Assembly: GCF_003992675.1 (NCBI RefSeq)
Contig: NZ_RZMZ01000007.1
Coordinates: 186,001 to 250,000, forward strand
DNA: 64,000 nucleotides
Source of the DNA: Flagellimonas marinaquae
Lineage (GTDB): Bacteria > Bacteroidota > Bacteroidia > Flavobacteriales > Flavobacteriaceae
Reading direction: 5' to 3'
Shown: positions 37,298 through 44,782 of the stretch, in pieces
How the letters are laid out: each line of letters begins with the position of its first letter
How positions within the stretch are numbered: position 1 is the stretch's first letter
The notes under the pieces: generated by a model
What the model was told of the DNA's origin: nothing
Database searches by the model: none
The model's input: only the letters and a program-made list of their open reading frames with translations
Position numbers and translations under genes: made by a program

Positions 37298-37665
37298 TGC
37301 TGCTCTTTTATTTTTTGTTTTCCCTTTTCAAGTTTCGATAGCTTTTCGTCCAGTTTGTCCATAAAGTACATCTGGCTATCGGGAAGGATGGAAAGCACCA
37401 TTTCCAATACTTGGGTCACACTATCCTCTTTGGATGCATTTTGGTTGGTAGGGAACAACATCATCCCATCCCCATCCATAGCGAATACACAGACTTCCAA
37501 AAGGCATTTGATCTGCATGAAAAGCTGGTTGTTGTCCCTGACCTCAAAGTGAACATAGTTTCCATTGGAGTCAATAGAGTTTTCGTTGCCCAATAATCCC
37601 GAGAGATTGTTCCTCAACTGTTGAATCTCTTCCAAGGTCTTTAACCTTTGCTTCTTTGATTTCAT
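37294..37665 (-). CDS. Uncharacterised 123-residue protein sharing the HEPN-operon C-terminal module
   Basis: The N-terminus is a short coiled coil (QRLKTLEEIQQLRNNLSGLL), followed by the shared module (IKCLLEVCVFAMDGDG ... ILPDSQMYFMDKLDEKLSKL). It lies 10 bp after the 403-residue HEPN gene and overlaps the 108-residue gene by 4 bp (ATGA), so the three are translated together. The family is not recognised. The role is probably as a partner or regulator of the HEPN protein, by inference from operon structure. Confidence 0.6.
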   Translation of the reverse strand: MKSKKQRLKTLEEIQQLRNNLSGLLGNENSIDSNGNYVHFEVRDNNQLFMQIKCLLEVCVFAMDGDGMMLFPTNQNASKEDSVTQVLEMVLSILPDSQMYFMDKLDEKLSKLEKGKQKIKEQQ

Positions 37666-37675
37666 GTCAATGGTT

Positions 37676-38887
37676 TTATTTAGTTGTTGCTGCCTTTTGT
37701 TCTGACAGGAGTTTTCTCACCTTGTCCAAGAATTCCATTTCATCATGGGGTATCAGATCTAGTATATATCTGAGAACCTCGCTTATGTTGTAGTGGGGTT
37801 GGGGAACGGAACGTGTCGAGAAATTTTCGTTTTCCAAAGCAGTGATACAGACCTTAATAAGGTCGGAGATCATAAAGGAGGTTTCTTGGTATCCCTTGGT
37901 AATAAGCTCTAAGCTATAGAGTCCCTTTTCGGGGATATAGGGTTTCAAAGCATGGTAATGCATTTTTTCCAATTCCTTCAATTGTCCTAATAGGGATGAT
38001 TCATCATTGTTTTCAACGCTCTTGGTTTCTTTTGGGAATGCTTTCTCAAAATCCTTTTCGTTTCCTTCAATATGGTCTTTGCACTGGTCAAGGTGCCTAT
38101 TGAAAATGGATTCAACCTCTTGAATGAATTCCTTCATCTTTGATTGTATGGTCTTAGCCTGCACCTTTGTAATCTCAAACTCATTGCCATATCGGGCAAC
38201 GCTATAGGCATGCTCCAACAGAAGCAACAGTTCATTACTTTTTAACTCAGAGGACTCTAAAAAGGGTTGTAGAGAGGGAAAGAACTGTTTGCAATAGTTA
38301 ATATGACTGATGATACTGTGGGTCACCATGCTCCGTCCTATGCACATCTGTTCGATGAACCGGAACGAAAGTTCAAATGCCTGGTGCATGTTGAAGGTGG
38401 CAATGGCATAATCCCCTTCTTTTATCAAGATGTCCGCAGTATTGGCAAAGGCATTTACTTTTCCAATTTCCGATTTATGATATCGAATGGCCCTTTTGAT
38501 AAGGGTCTCATATGCCATTGTGGGGTAATCCATAATGTTTCCTCCTTTTAAGCGAGCAAAAACATTCTCTCCCAGACAGCAATGTTCCAAAAAATAAAGT
38601 GATCCCCTTTCAAGACCTGTTTCGGATTGGTTCTCCGTGTAGACCCTAATCCTGAAATCCGGATGCTTCTTTCCCTTTTTTGTAATTAGCGAACGGATTT
38701 CATTGGGAAGTGGATCATTGTTGACATCCACAAAAAGGGTAAGAAAATAATATTCGGTATTGCCCTCTTTCTGTTTTTTAGACAAAAAGGCACTGTCAAT
38801 GGTTATGATGTTCAAGATACTATCGAGCAGTTCGGACAGCTCTTCCGCTTTTTCAAAGTTTTCCGGTATGTTTGTGTCATGTTTCAT
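37676..38887 (-). CDS. Protein with nucleotidyltransferase-like and HEPN domains plus shared C-terminal module
   Basis: Of 403 residues, the N-terminal part (about 15-125) resembles a degenerate nucleotidyltransferase (ITIDSAFLSKKQKEG; YFLTLFVDVN). Residues about 140-255 look like an HEPN domain (IKEGDYAIATFNMHQAFELS ... EHAYSVARYGNEFEIT). I do not see a clean R-x4-6-H RNase motif, so catalysis is doubtful. A linker of acidic residues follows, then the shared module at about 325-395. It is divergent from an XRE regulator at 39032 that probably controls it. HEPN/NTase pairs are often toxin-antitoxin systems. Confidence 0.6.
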   Translation of the reverse strand: MKHDTNIPENFEKAEELSELLDSILNIITIDSAFLSKKQKEGNTEYYFLTLFVDVNNDPLPNEIRSLITKKGKKHPDFRIRVYTENQSETGLERGSLYFLEHCCLGENVFARLKGGNIMDYPTMAYETLIKRAIRYHKSEIGKVNAFANTADILIKEGDYAIATFNMHQAFELSFRFIEQMCIGRSMVTHSIISHINYCKQFFPSLQPFLESSELKSNELLLLLEHAYSVARYGNEFEITKVQAKTIQSKMKEFIQEVESIFNRHLDQCKDHIEGNEKDFEKAFPKETKSVENNDESSLLGQLKELEKMHYHALKPYIPEKGLYSLELITKGYQETSFMISDLIKVCITALENENFSTRSVPQPHYNISEVLRYILDLIPHDEMEFLDKVRKLLSEQKAATTK

Positions 38888-38940
38888 AAGATTGTGGTTT
38901 AAAGGGTTCGAGAATCACAGACCATATTAAGGCCACATTC

Positions 38941-38968
38941 CCATGTACCGCACCATGTACACTTGTAC
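38941..38968. promoter_or_regulatory. Candidate operator between HEPN operon and XRE gene
   Basis: CCATGTAC occurs twice 12 bp apart (38941-38948, 38953-38960), and GTACA-CT-TGTAC at 38957-38968 forms a small dyad. The site sits in the 144-bp divergent intergenic region, a likely place for the XRE protein to bind. Support is by pattern and position only. Confidence 0.4.
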
Positions 38969-39031
38969 TTTATTGAAACTGTTTTGTATTTTACAATCGG
39001 ATTATTGTGGGAAACACCCTATATTTGAGTT

Positions 39032-39433
39032 ATGGAGACAAAAACCAAGAACAACCATATAGGCAGAAAGATCAGTAGGATCAGGGAACTACGTGGAATG
39101 AAACAAGAGACCCTTGCCGAGGAATTGGGCATTAGTCAACAGGCCGTTTCCAACATTGAGAACAGTGAAAAGGTGGATGATGCCAAATTGGAAGAAATTG
39201 CACGGGCTTTGGGGGTTACCAAAGAGGGAATAGAGAATTTCTCTGAAGAAGCAATCTTGAATATTATAGGTAACACTTACCACGTAGATAACTCTTCAGC
39301 CGTTAATTATGGTTGCACCTTCAATCCACTAGACAAGTTGATTGATGCGTATGATGAAAATAAGAAGCTTTACGAGCGTTTATTACAGGCAGAAAAGGAC
39401 AAAGTTGCTTATTTAGAAAAGCTGGTCAAATAG
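39032..39433 (+). CDS. XRE-family HTH transcriptional regulator
   Basis: The 133-residue protein has an N-terminal HTH_3 domain (residues about 10-65; ETLAEELGISQQAVSNIENS) and a C-terminal helical tail ending in a leucine-rich coiled coil (YERLLQAEKDKVAYLEKLV) for dimerisation. Promoter-proximal dyads lie upstream. It is divergent from the HEPN operon, so autoregulation and control of that operon are likely. The fold and size are typical of element-borne XRE repressors. Confidence 0.88.
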   Translation: METKTKNNHIGRKISRIRELRGMKQETLAEELGISQQAVSNIENSEKVDDAKLEEIARALGVTKEGIENFSEEAILNIIGNTYHVDNSSAVNYGCTFNPLDKLIDAYDENKKLYERLLQAEKDKVAYLEKLVK

Positions 39434-39612
39434 AATCCTTACCTCGCTCACTAGTATTAGTTAAGGGATTTGGGGCTTATAGCACTTCGCTTTCTCTTAA
39501 GGATTTTCATTTCAAACAGGAAAATTAATTCTGTCTTTACATCAATAAATAAACATTCCAGAAACATATATAAACCTACTTAAGCAGGTTTGCATTTAAT
39601 TTTAAAGAAGAT

Positions 39613-40197
39613 TTGAAATCTAATAAAATCCTATATCTGACTTTTATCTGTTTTTCAATTATTGCCTGTAACGAAGGAAATAATAGAAAGGATAATCTAG
39701 AACAAGTAAGAATTTGTCTCAAAGCAAAAGAAATCACCTCAAGGTTATTTAATCAAAGGAACAAACCTCTCGCTGAACTGGTCGCCGAAGCCAAAATTGA
39801 TAAATATGGTATTGATAAATCACGGTTTGCCAATATTGATTCTTTGACAACTGATTTATCTTCGGAAATAAAACATTACATTCAATTGATTGAAACAAAA
39901 TCTGAAAATGTCAATGACATTGAATTTTACAAAGCAACTGAAAAATACCTGAAAATAATCTTGGATCTTGAATCCAGCATTTCTCCATTTCTACAAACGT
40001 TAAAAGATACCATTAAAGGAAATGAAGAAGTATTATCTGTCGAGGTAAAAGAAAAGGCTCTCGGTATAAATGCCGCTACACGAGAGTGGGAAGATGCTGA
40101 ATCCTCATTCTTCGAAAGATATGAAATAAAACAAGCTACGATTGATTCTATTGTGAAAAGATTAAAAAGAACAAATGTTAATACTGGCAATGAATAA
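39613..40197 (+). CDS. Putative lipoprotein of unknown function (TTG start)
   Basis: The protein has 194 residues from TTG 39613, preceded by AAAGAAG. A hydrophobic signal ends in the lipobox FSIIAC, so Cys19 should be lipidated and the protein exported. The rest is helical and charged with no recognised domain (repeating E/K pattern, e.g. EIKHYIQLIETKSENVNDIE). It heads a row of three plus-strand genes of unknown function, the other two being membrane proteins. Confidence 0.6.
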   Translation: MKSNKILYLTFICFSIIACNEGNNRKDNLEQVRICLKAKEITSRLFNQRNKPLAELVAEAKIDKYGIDKSRFANIDSLTTDLSSEIKHYIQLIETKSENVNDIEFYKATEKYLKIILDLESSISPFLQTLKDTIKGNEEVLSVEVKEKALGINAATREWEDAESSFFERYEIKQATIDSIVKRLKRTNVNTGNE

Positions 40198-40275
40198 AAT
40201 AAATTGTAATTAACATTTCAAAACAAAGGATTCAGGTAAAATATAAGACCCTTCAAATTTTCAAAAATTGAAAGA

Positions 40276-40767
40276 ATGATTTTATTTCATGGGATACATA
40301 AGTTTGCCTCACCAGAACCATCCATTTTAGATTATGGTGAACTAGCAATTGGGGCGGGAACATTTTTACTTGGTATTGTTGTTGCCATATCAACTGGTTA
40401 TACGGCAAGAAGAAGTAGGAGGATTCATGTTGCAGATAAACGTATGGAATGGGTTACAGATTTCCGCAACACCATTTCAGAACTTATTTCGGTAGCTCAT
40501 ATGGCATCTCCACCTAGACCTGACAATGCTAACGAGCTCTTGGAAAGATTTATCACCCTAAGAAACAAGATAGCATTGATGGGACTTTCAGAAGAAGGTA
40601 AAATTATGGACGCCGAGCACATTAGTTATGACATTAATAGGTTGGAACTCTACGCAACCGGGGATGACGTGACATCGAGCTTTGAACGATTACAGTGGGA
40701 TATTCTCAACAAAAGCCAAAGTATTATTAATGAGAAATGGGATAAAATAAAAGGACTAAAAAAATAA
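40276..40767 (+). CDS. Single-pass membrane protein of unknown function
   Basis: The 163-residue protein has one membrane helix (IGAGTFLLGIVVAISTGYTA) followed by a basic stop-transfer ARRSRR and a helical cytoplasmic domain (MEWVTDFRNTISELISVA). The topology of an N-terminal anchor and a helical inner domain with DKRMEWV.DFR resembles small membrane proteins of mobile elements, but I cannot name a family. It lies 78 bp after the lipoprotein gene. Confidence 0.55.
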   Translation: MILFHGIHKFASPEPSILDYGELAIGAGTFLLGIVVAISTGYTARRSRRIHVADKRMEWVTDFRNTISELISVAHMASPPRPDNANELLERFITLRNKIALMGLSEEGKIMDAEHISYDINRLELYATGDDVTSSFERLQWDILNKSQSIINEKWDKIKGLKK

Positions 40768-40827
40768 CAATACAGAAAAATAAGGAAAGGTATTTTTTAA
40801 TAGGTGATTAAATTAAATATGGGGTAA

Positions 40828-41091
40828 ATGAATCTGGAAACCATATTTTGGGGATATCTCCCGATTATCATCGCACTAATTGAAATTCTAATTTCACTTA
40901 AGTTAAGTGTTCTTGTGCGAACTATTGATCAGTGGACTTTTACCGTGTTGATTAGTGGATTGAATGTCTTATCAATATATATTCTGGTAGTTATTTTACT
41001 TGGCGCTTGGCCTAATTATATGCCGCATATTGGGATATTGATTTCTACCGTTTTATTGGTAGGTCAATATTTAACAAACAGGAAAAATTAA
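40828..41091 (+). CDS. Small membrane protein with three predicted helices
   Basis: The 87-residue protein is almost wholly hydrophobic, with helices at about residues 8-28, 37-60 and 66-82. It is too small to assign. It is the last plus-strand gene before the mobilisation region. Small multi-helix proteins in defence-rich elements can be effectors, holin-like or immunity proteins; nothing in the sequence decides between these. Confidence 0.5.
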   Translation: MNLETIFWGYLPIIIALIEILISLKLSVLVRTIDQWTFTVLISGLNVLSIYILVVILLGAWPNYMPHIGILISTVLLVGQYLTNRKN

Positions 41092-41152
41092 AATAAAGGG
41101 TAATCAAAACGTGGTTTTGCGCTGCAAACGTCCCAAATTCTTACCCCAACTT

Positions 41153-41226
41153 TTGCGCATGGATCCTGTCGGGTTTTTGTAGCGTTCCGGTAGATAAGCG
41201 TAAAACAAAAACCCGAAAGGGCGCAA
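41153..41226. repeat. Nested inverted repeats downstream of relaxase gene
   Basis: CGGGTTTTTGT (41170-41180) and ACAAAAACCCG (41205-41215) form a perfect 11-bp stem, nested inside TTGCGC (41153-41158) and GCGCAA (41221-41226). It lies between convergent genes, so a terminator is possible, but without a T run. TTGCGCAT at 41153 recurs at 43055 in the candidate oriT. Confidence 0.6.
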
Positions 41227-41241
41227 CCTACTTTTTGGATT

Positions 41242-42264
41242 TCAATACCCCATGTCCTCACCTGTGCCCCTTGCCTTATCAATACCCCTTCCAAGGGCTT
41301 TGATGATTTTGACCGCTATCTGTACTTTATTGGTCGGGATACTGGGAGCTTTTACACCCATCGTTTTAAGTAGTTTAAAGGCCATGTCCTTTTCCTTGGT
41401 GGGAAGTCCCATGACCTTGGCAAAGAACTTTCCCGGTTCCTTGGCATGTGCCTTCCTCCCTACATAGGATTCCACATAGTTTCTTTTGAAGCCCGTTGTC
41501 CTGTCAAAGGTCTTCTCGGCTGCTTGGTAAAACTTGTCCCTGTCAAACCCTCTCTTTACCGTCTTTCCGTTCAATTCCACTTCTGAGGCCTTGTGCTTGG
41601 CCATCGGGGAAAGTGTATAGGTGTTGGTTACGTCCCTTCTGCTGACTATGATATGTATATGGGTCTGTGGCCCCTCTTTCTTCATCCCTGCGGCCACCAA
41701 CTGTCCGTTCTGTTTGTGTGGGGCCAATCTTGTTTGCTCTGCAATCTTTTTTTCAAGCTCATTGACATTTCCTATGGATTCGCCCCGTTCCACTTTCCGT
41801 ATCTCGTTCCTTAGCCTTGCTATCTCACCTCGGTAGGGTGCATTTTCCTGAACCTGTTTGTCAAAGCCCCGATAGGTGCGTTCATGTTCGATTTTGGCAT
41901 AGTATTTCAGGTTCTCGGCCTTGACCTCTTGGTTCCTATGGAAACTCTTGGCATAGTCCTCCATGAGCTTCCTTGTATATTCCCTGAGTATATTTGGGTC
42001 ATTTCCGATGGCCTTCAGTTCCCTTTTATTGGGACTGACCACTATGGAATAGAATTTCGGGTCTTTCTGCCTCAGTTTGGCCGTATTGGCATCTATTTCA
42101 TCGATGACCGTTTGAGGGCTTACGCTATCGTTCTCTTGGTCAAAGAATTCCTCTCTTTGTCCGGGCAACCTATCCTCGTTCTCCTTTTCCAGATAGTCCA
42201 CATAGTTCCCTACACTGGAGTTGTAGGTGCTGCCCATTTTCTGTGCTGAGATGGTAAGGTACAT
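41242..42264 (-). CDS. Mobilisation relaxase (MobB/DUF5712-like)
   Basis: The 340-residue protein has the HUH-type metal-binding segment THIHIIVSRRD near residue 206 and an N-terminal start MYLTISAQKMG typical of Bacteroidota DUF5712 mobilisation proteins. Candidate nucleophile tyrosines lie in the N-terminal 30 residues (NYVDYLEKENE). The C-terminal part is basic. It nicks the transfer origin and pilots the DNA strand using a conjugation machine supplied by another element. It follows the BfmA-like gene by 5 bp. Confidence 0.85.
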   Translation of the reverse strand: MYLTISAQKMGSTYNSSVGNYVDYLEKENEDRLPGQREEFFDQENDSVSPQTVIDEIDANTAKLRQKDPKFYSIVVSPNKRELKAIGNDPNILREYTRKLMEDYAKSFHRNQEVKAENLKYYAKIEHERTYRGFDKQVQENAPYRGEIARLRNEIRKVERGESIGNVNELEKKIAEQTRLAPHKQNGQLVAAGMKKEGPQTHIHIIVSRRDVTNTYTLSPMAKHKASEVELNGKTVKRGFDRDKFYQAAEKTFDRTTGFKRNYVESYVGRKAHAKEPGKFFAKVMGLPTKEKDMAFKLLKTMGVKAPSIPTNKVQIAVKIIKALGRGIDKARGTGEDMGY

Positions 42265-42269
42265 AAGCG

Positions 42270-42854
42270 TTATTTTAATTGATATTTCAGGCTTTCAAAA
42301 TCCCCGATGCCCATATTTAGTTTGAGATACGGCTTTCCCATCATTGGCTCAACCTTCTCGACATTATGGAGGATTTCATTGCAATGCTTTTTATATTCTT
42401 TGAATTCTTGCAATATTCTATCGTGCTCCACTTTTGGAACGGTGTTTCTAGGCTCCAAAAAGTCCATTCGCTCTTCCTGTATCTTGACTGGCTCCGGTTT
42501 GAGTTTCTTACCATCTTTTACATAGGCCTCGTAAAGAATGAGCACCATTTCATAGGTGGGCCGGATACTTGTCTTTTCCATGTTCTTGATAATGGCAATG
42601 ATCCTATCGAATTTTTTCATCATCTGACGCTCCAATTTTTTGATGCTGTCGAGAATGATCTTTGTTCCCTCTCCAAAAGGGTCAAGCTTGTTCTCCTTGA
42701 AGTATTGTATCATTCCATCCAAAACCTCGCTATGGGGTTTATTGAACCTTTTTGAATAGTTGCGAAAACGTAAGGCCGTTTCTTTCTTTACGGTGATATT
42801 TGAATAACCACCTGTCCCTTTCTTTGTTCTGTCATTTGTTTTTTGCTTTTCCAT
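42270..42854 (-). CDS. BfmA/BtgA-family mobilisation accessory protein
   Basis: The 194-residue protein begins with a basic ribbon-helix-helix-like part (ITVKKETALRFRNYSKRFNK; SEVLDGMIQYFKENKLDPFG), as in BfmA/BtgA proteins of Bacteroides mobilisable elements, and continues as a helical region (DSIKKLERQMMKKFDRIIAI). Such proteins bind oriT and help the relaxase. The gene lies directly upstream of the relaxase gene and downstream of the hairpin-rich candidate oriT. Confidence 0.85.
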   Translation of the reverse strand: MEKQKTNDRTKKGTGGYSNITVKKETALRFRNYSKRFNKPHSEVLDGMIQYFKENKLDPFGEGTKIILDSIKKLERQMMKKFDRIIAIIKNMEKTSIRPTYEMVLILYEAYVKDGKKLKPEPVKIQEERMDFLEPRNTVPKVEHDRILQEFKEYKKHCNEILHNVEKVEPMMGKPYLKLNMGIGDFESLKYQLK

Positions 42855-42934
42855 AGGTGCGATTTTGTTTTTTAGTGAAATTGCGTCAATTTTTGCGTCA
42901 AAAATTTCCAGTGTTTATAGGGCTTCCCAAAGGG

Positions 42935-43101
42935 TTTACTGTAGATTTCGGAAAAGTCTACTGTAGCCCCAGATTTTGTACAGTATTTCAAAATCTGTTC
43001 AATTCACTGGTTTTCAACTTGTTGAAGACCCGAAAACAACCGTGATGGCGCAATTTGCGCATCACCCTCTTGCTATTCGTTTTTTCACGCACGCGTGAAA
43101 A
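42935..43101. other. Candidate origin of transfer (oriT), hairpin-rich region upstream of mobilisation genes
   Basis: In 167 bp without a gene I see: direct repeats TACTGTAG (42937-42944 and 42959-42966), an inverted pair GTAGA/TCTAC (42941/42957), AGATTTTG/CAAAATCT (42971-42996), TTCAAC/GTTGAA (43013-43026), GTGAT-GCGCA/TGCGC-ATCAC with one bulge (43042-43065) and a perfect TTTTCACGC/GCGTGAAAA (43082-43101). Such density of dyads just upstream of a BfmA-relaxase pair is typical of oriT. The nick site cannot be read. Confidence 0.5.
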
Positions 43102-43140
43102 CCCAAATACTTTTCATTGGAGTAAAGAGCATCAATAAAC

Positions 43141-43434
43141 TCAGTGGTTTTTGTTCCTTTGAAGCTGTTGATTGAACTTCTCTTCCAGAAACTCATCGGA
43201 TAGGTTGGGGTCGCCCATTAGCCATTTATCTATCGTATCCTTGTCAAAGAATATTTGTCGGATATGTTTGTTGTTGCTCATAGGGATAAGCTTTAAGGAG
43301 GTAAGCTTGTAAATCTTGCTTTTGGAAAGTCCTGTGTATGCGGCAAGATCTTCCACGTTCATAACCTTCTTCTGATGGCCAAGAATGGTTTTGATTTCTT
43401 TGAGTAATGTCAACACATTCTGTTGCTCTTCCAT
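43141..43434 (-). CDS. Helix-turn-helix/excisionase-type DNA-binding protein
   Basis: The 97-residue protein starts at ATG 43434 (GAAG 3 bp upstream); the frame is open to 43500 but the extra residues look non-coding. A short helix is followed by a MerR-like HTH_17 motif (VMNVEDLAAYTGLSKSKIYK; DKDTIDKWLMG). Such proteins act as recombination directionality factors or regulators in Bacteroidota elements. Position next to the mobilisation region supports a role in excision or transfer control. Confidence 0.8.
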   Translation of the reverse strand: MEEQQNVLTLLKEIKTILGHQKKVMNVEDLAAYTGLSKSKIYKLTSLKLIPMSNNKHIRQIFFDKDTIDKWLMGDPNLSDEFLEEKFNQQLQRNKNH

Positions 43435-43588
43435 AACTTCTGATTTTTGGAATTTGAGAATATGTAAACGGCCGCTTACTTTTTTGTACGGGACAAACAT
43501 ATATCACCTGATGCAAGTGAAAAATAGAGAAATGATGATTGCGCTTTAATTGCCTTTTGTTTTCGGGATTTGGGCAAAAAATCTATAA

Positions 43589-44272
43589 TTAATTGGAAAG
43601 GCCCAGTGCTTTGGCTATAGTTTTTCGAGTATCATCGTAGCCCCCTTCTTTGGTCTTCTGCGACCATTTGGAGTAACTGGATGCAAATGTGTTCTCGTTG
43701 ATTTGGGAACCATCGAAGGAAAATCTTTTTTGAACCAATCTGGAAAGTGAGTCTCTCGATTTCATTCCCATACCTTGAATACCCCCTTCAATTATATGAT
43801 CTAAAAATGAAAAAAGAAATCTAAGATTCCCAGATTGCTTATTCTTCGGCACTTCTCTGATTACTATCCTATGTTTGGAAGGCAAATGATTTGTCAAAAG
43901 CTCTAAATTTTCAATATCGGATTCATCAAACCCAAAATATTCTTTGTCGATTTTTTTAAATGATAGCTCTATAAATGAGAAGCCTTCTACATCGGCATTT
44001 GCCATTTCTTTGGCCTTGAACCACCCAATTACCACCACAAGGACCAAGATAAAAAGCAGTACTACTAAAAGATAGCTTGCAATAATCTGTGTCCAGTAAT
44101 AATCATCATGGGCAATGATAAAAAAGGTGGTCAGTGGTAATAACCCAAAAAGGATTATGACAAGGGAGGAGAGTTGATTTAGAGAAAGGTGGTTGAGCCA
44201 GGAATTAGTCCTTTTGAGCATGGACCGTTGTCCGTGTATCCACATTGCCAACATATTCCCTAACTTTTCCAT
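43589..44272 (-). CDS. Membrane protein of unknown function with two helices and a cytoplasmic domain
   Basis: The 227-residue protein has two hydrophobic segments (SSLVIILFGLLPLTTFFIIA; ASYLLVVLLFILVLVVVIGW) followed by a soluble domain. The C-terminal segment (FASSYSKWSQKTKEGGYDDTRKT) looks like a small helical DNA- or protein-binding domain but is not recognised. It is on the same strand as the ubiquitin-like operon and lies 174 bp after DUF6527, so it may be a fourth member, though the gap makes this uncertain. Confidence 0.5.
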   Translation of the reverse strand: MEKLGNMLAMWIHGQRSMLKRTNSWLNHLSLNQLSSLVIILFGLLPLTTFFIIAHDDYYWTQIIASYLLVVLLFILVLVVVIGWFKAKEMANADVEGFSFIELSFKKIDKEYFGFDESDIENLELLTNHLPSKHRIVIREVPKNKQSGNLRFLFSFLDHIIEGGIQGMGMKSRDSLSRLVQKRFSFDGSQINENTFASSYSKWSQKTKEGGYDDTRKTIAKALGLSN

Positions 44273-44446
44273 ATTCTAAGATAAGAACAAATGTATTTTT
44301 TTGGGTTTTTCACACTATTTAGTGTTCGTTTAAAAAAAGGAGACAACCTCAAATCGATTGAGATACTCATTTCTGATAACATTGCCCTGGAGCTACAGCG
44401 ATTTAGGTTAGTAAGGTTCTTTATAGTCAGAACTATGGTAAGGTTT

Positions 44447-44782
44447 TCACGCCCAGACCACTTTACCATTTTTTAACCAAAAATGACTCCTGCATTTTTT
44501 TGTTCTCCAGATTGAAGGATAAATCGAAAATCGCTTTTTATTAAAGTATATTTTCCAACTTGGCTTACAATCTTCAATCAGGTTTAGCATTATTGTGCCC
44601 CCGCAACCGCAGGGACACTTAAATAACGCATACCAATAATCTTCAACATGAGCATTACCTTCTATATAAACTATGTCGTTCTGTGGATTCTTTGGCAGCT
44701 CAGAAACAATTCTGTATGAAAAAATCTTATGCCCAAACCCAAACAGGTTAAGAAACCAATTTATCATCTTCCTCATTGACAT
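44447..44782 (-). CDS. DUF6527 family protein of the ubiquitin-like operon
   Basis: The 111-residue protein has a zinc-knuckle-like CPCGCGGTIMLNL at about residue 54 and a conserved end (PSIWRTKKCRSHFWLKNGKV), the pattern of DUF6527. These proteins are found beside multi-ubiquitin, E2 and E1-like genes. The role is not established; a zinc-binding adaptor or E3-like factor is possible. The gene overlaps the E1 gene by 35 bp; later starts at 44776 or 44767 would shorten the overlap. Confidence 0.75.
   Translation of the reverse strand: MSMRKMINWFLNLFGFGHKIFSYRIVSELPKNPQNDIVYIEGNAHVEDYWYALFKCPCGCGGTIMLNLIEDCKPSWKIYFNKKRFSIYPSIWRTKKCRSHFWLKNGKVVWA

Noticed and set aside
37676-38887. Classical MNT-HEPN toxin-antitoxin pair
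   Set aside because: The nucleotidyltransferase-like and HEPN parts are in one protein, and no clear R-x4-6-H motif is seen; a firm assignment is not supported.
44291-44476. Plus-strand 61-residue ORF after DUF6527
   Set aside because: No homology recognised, no ribosome site, and it overlaps the end of DUF6527 on the other strand.
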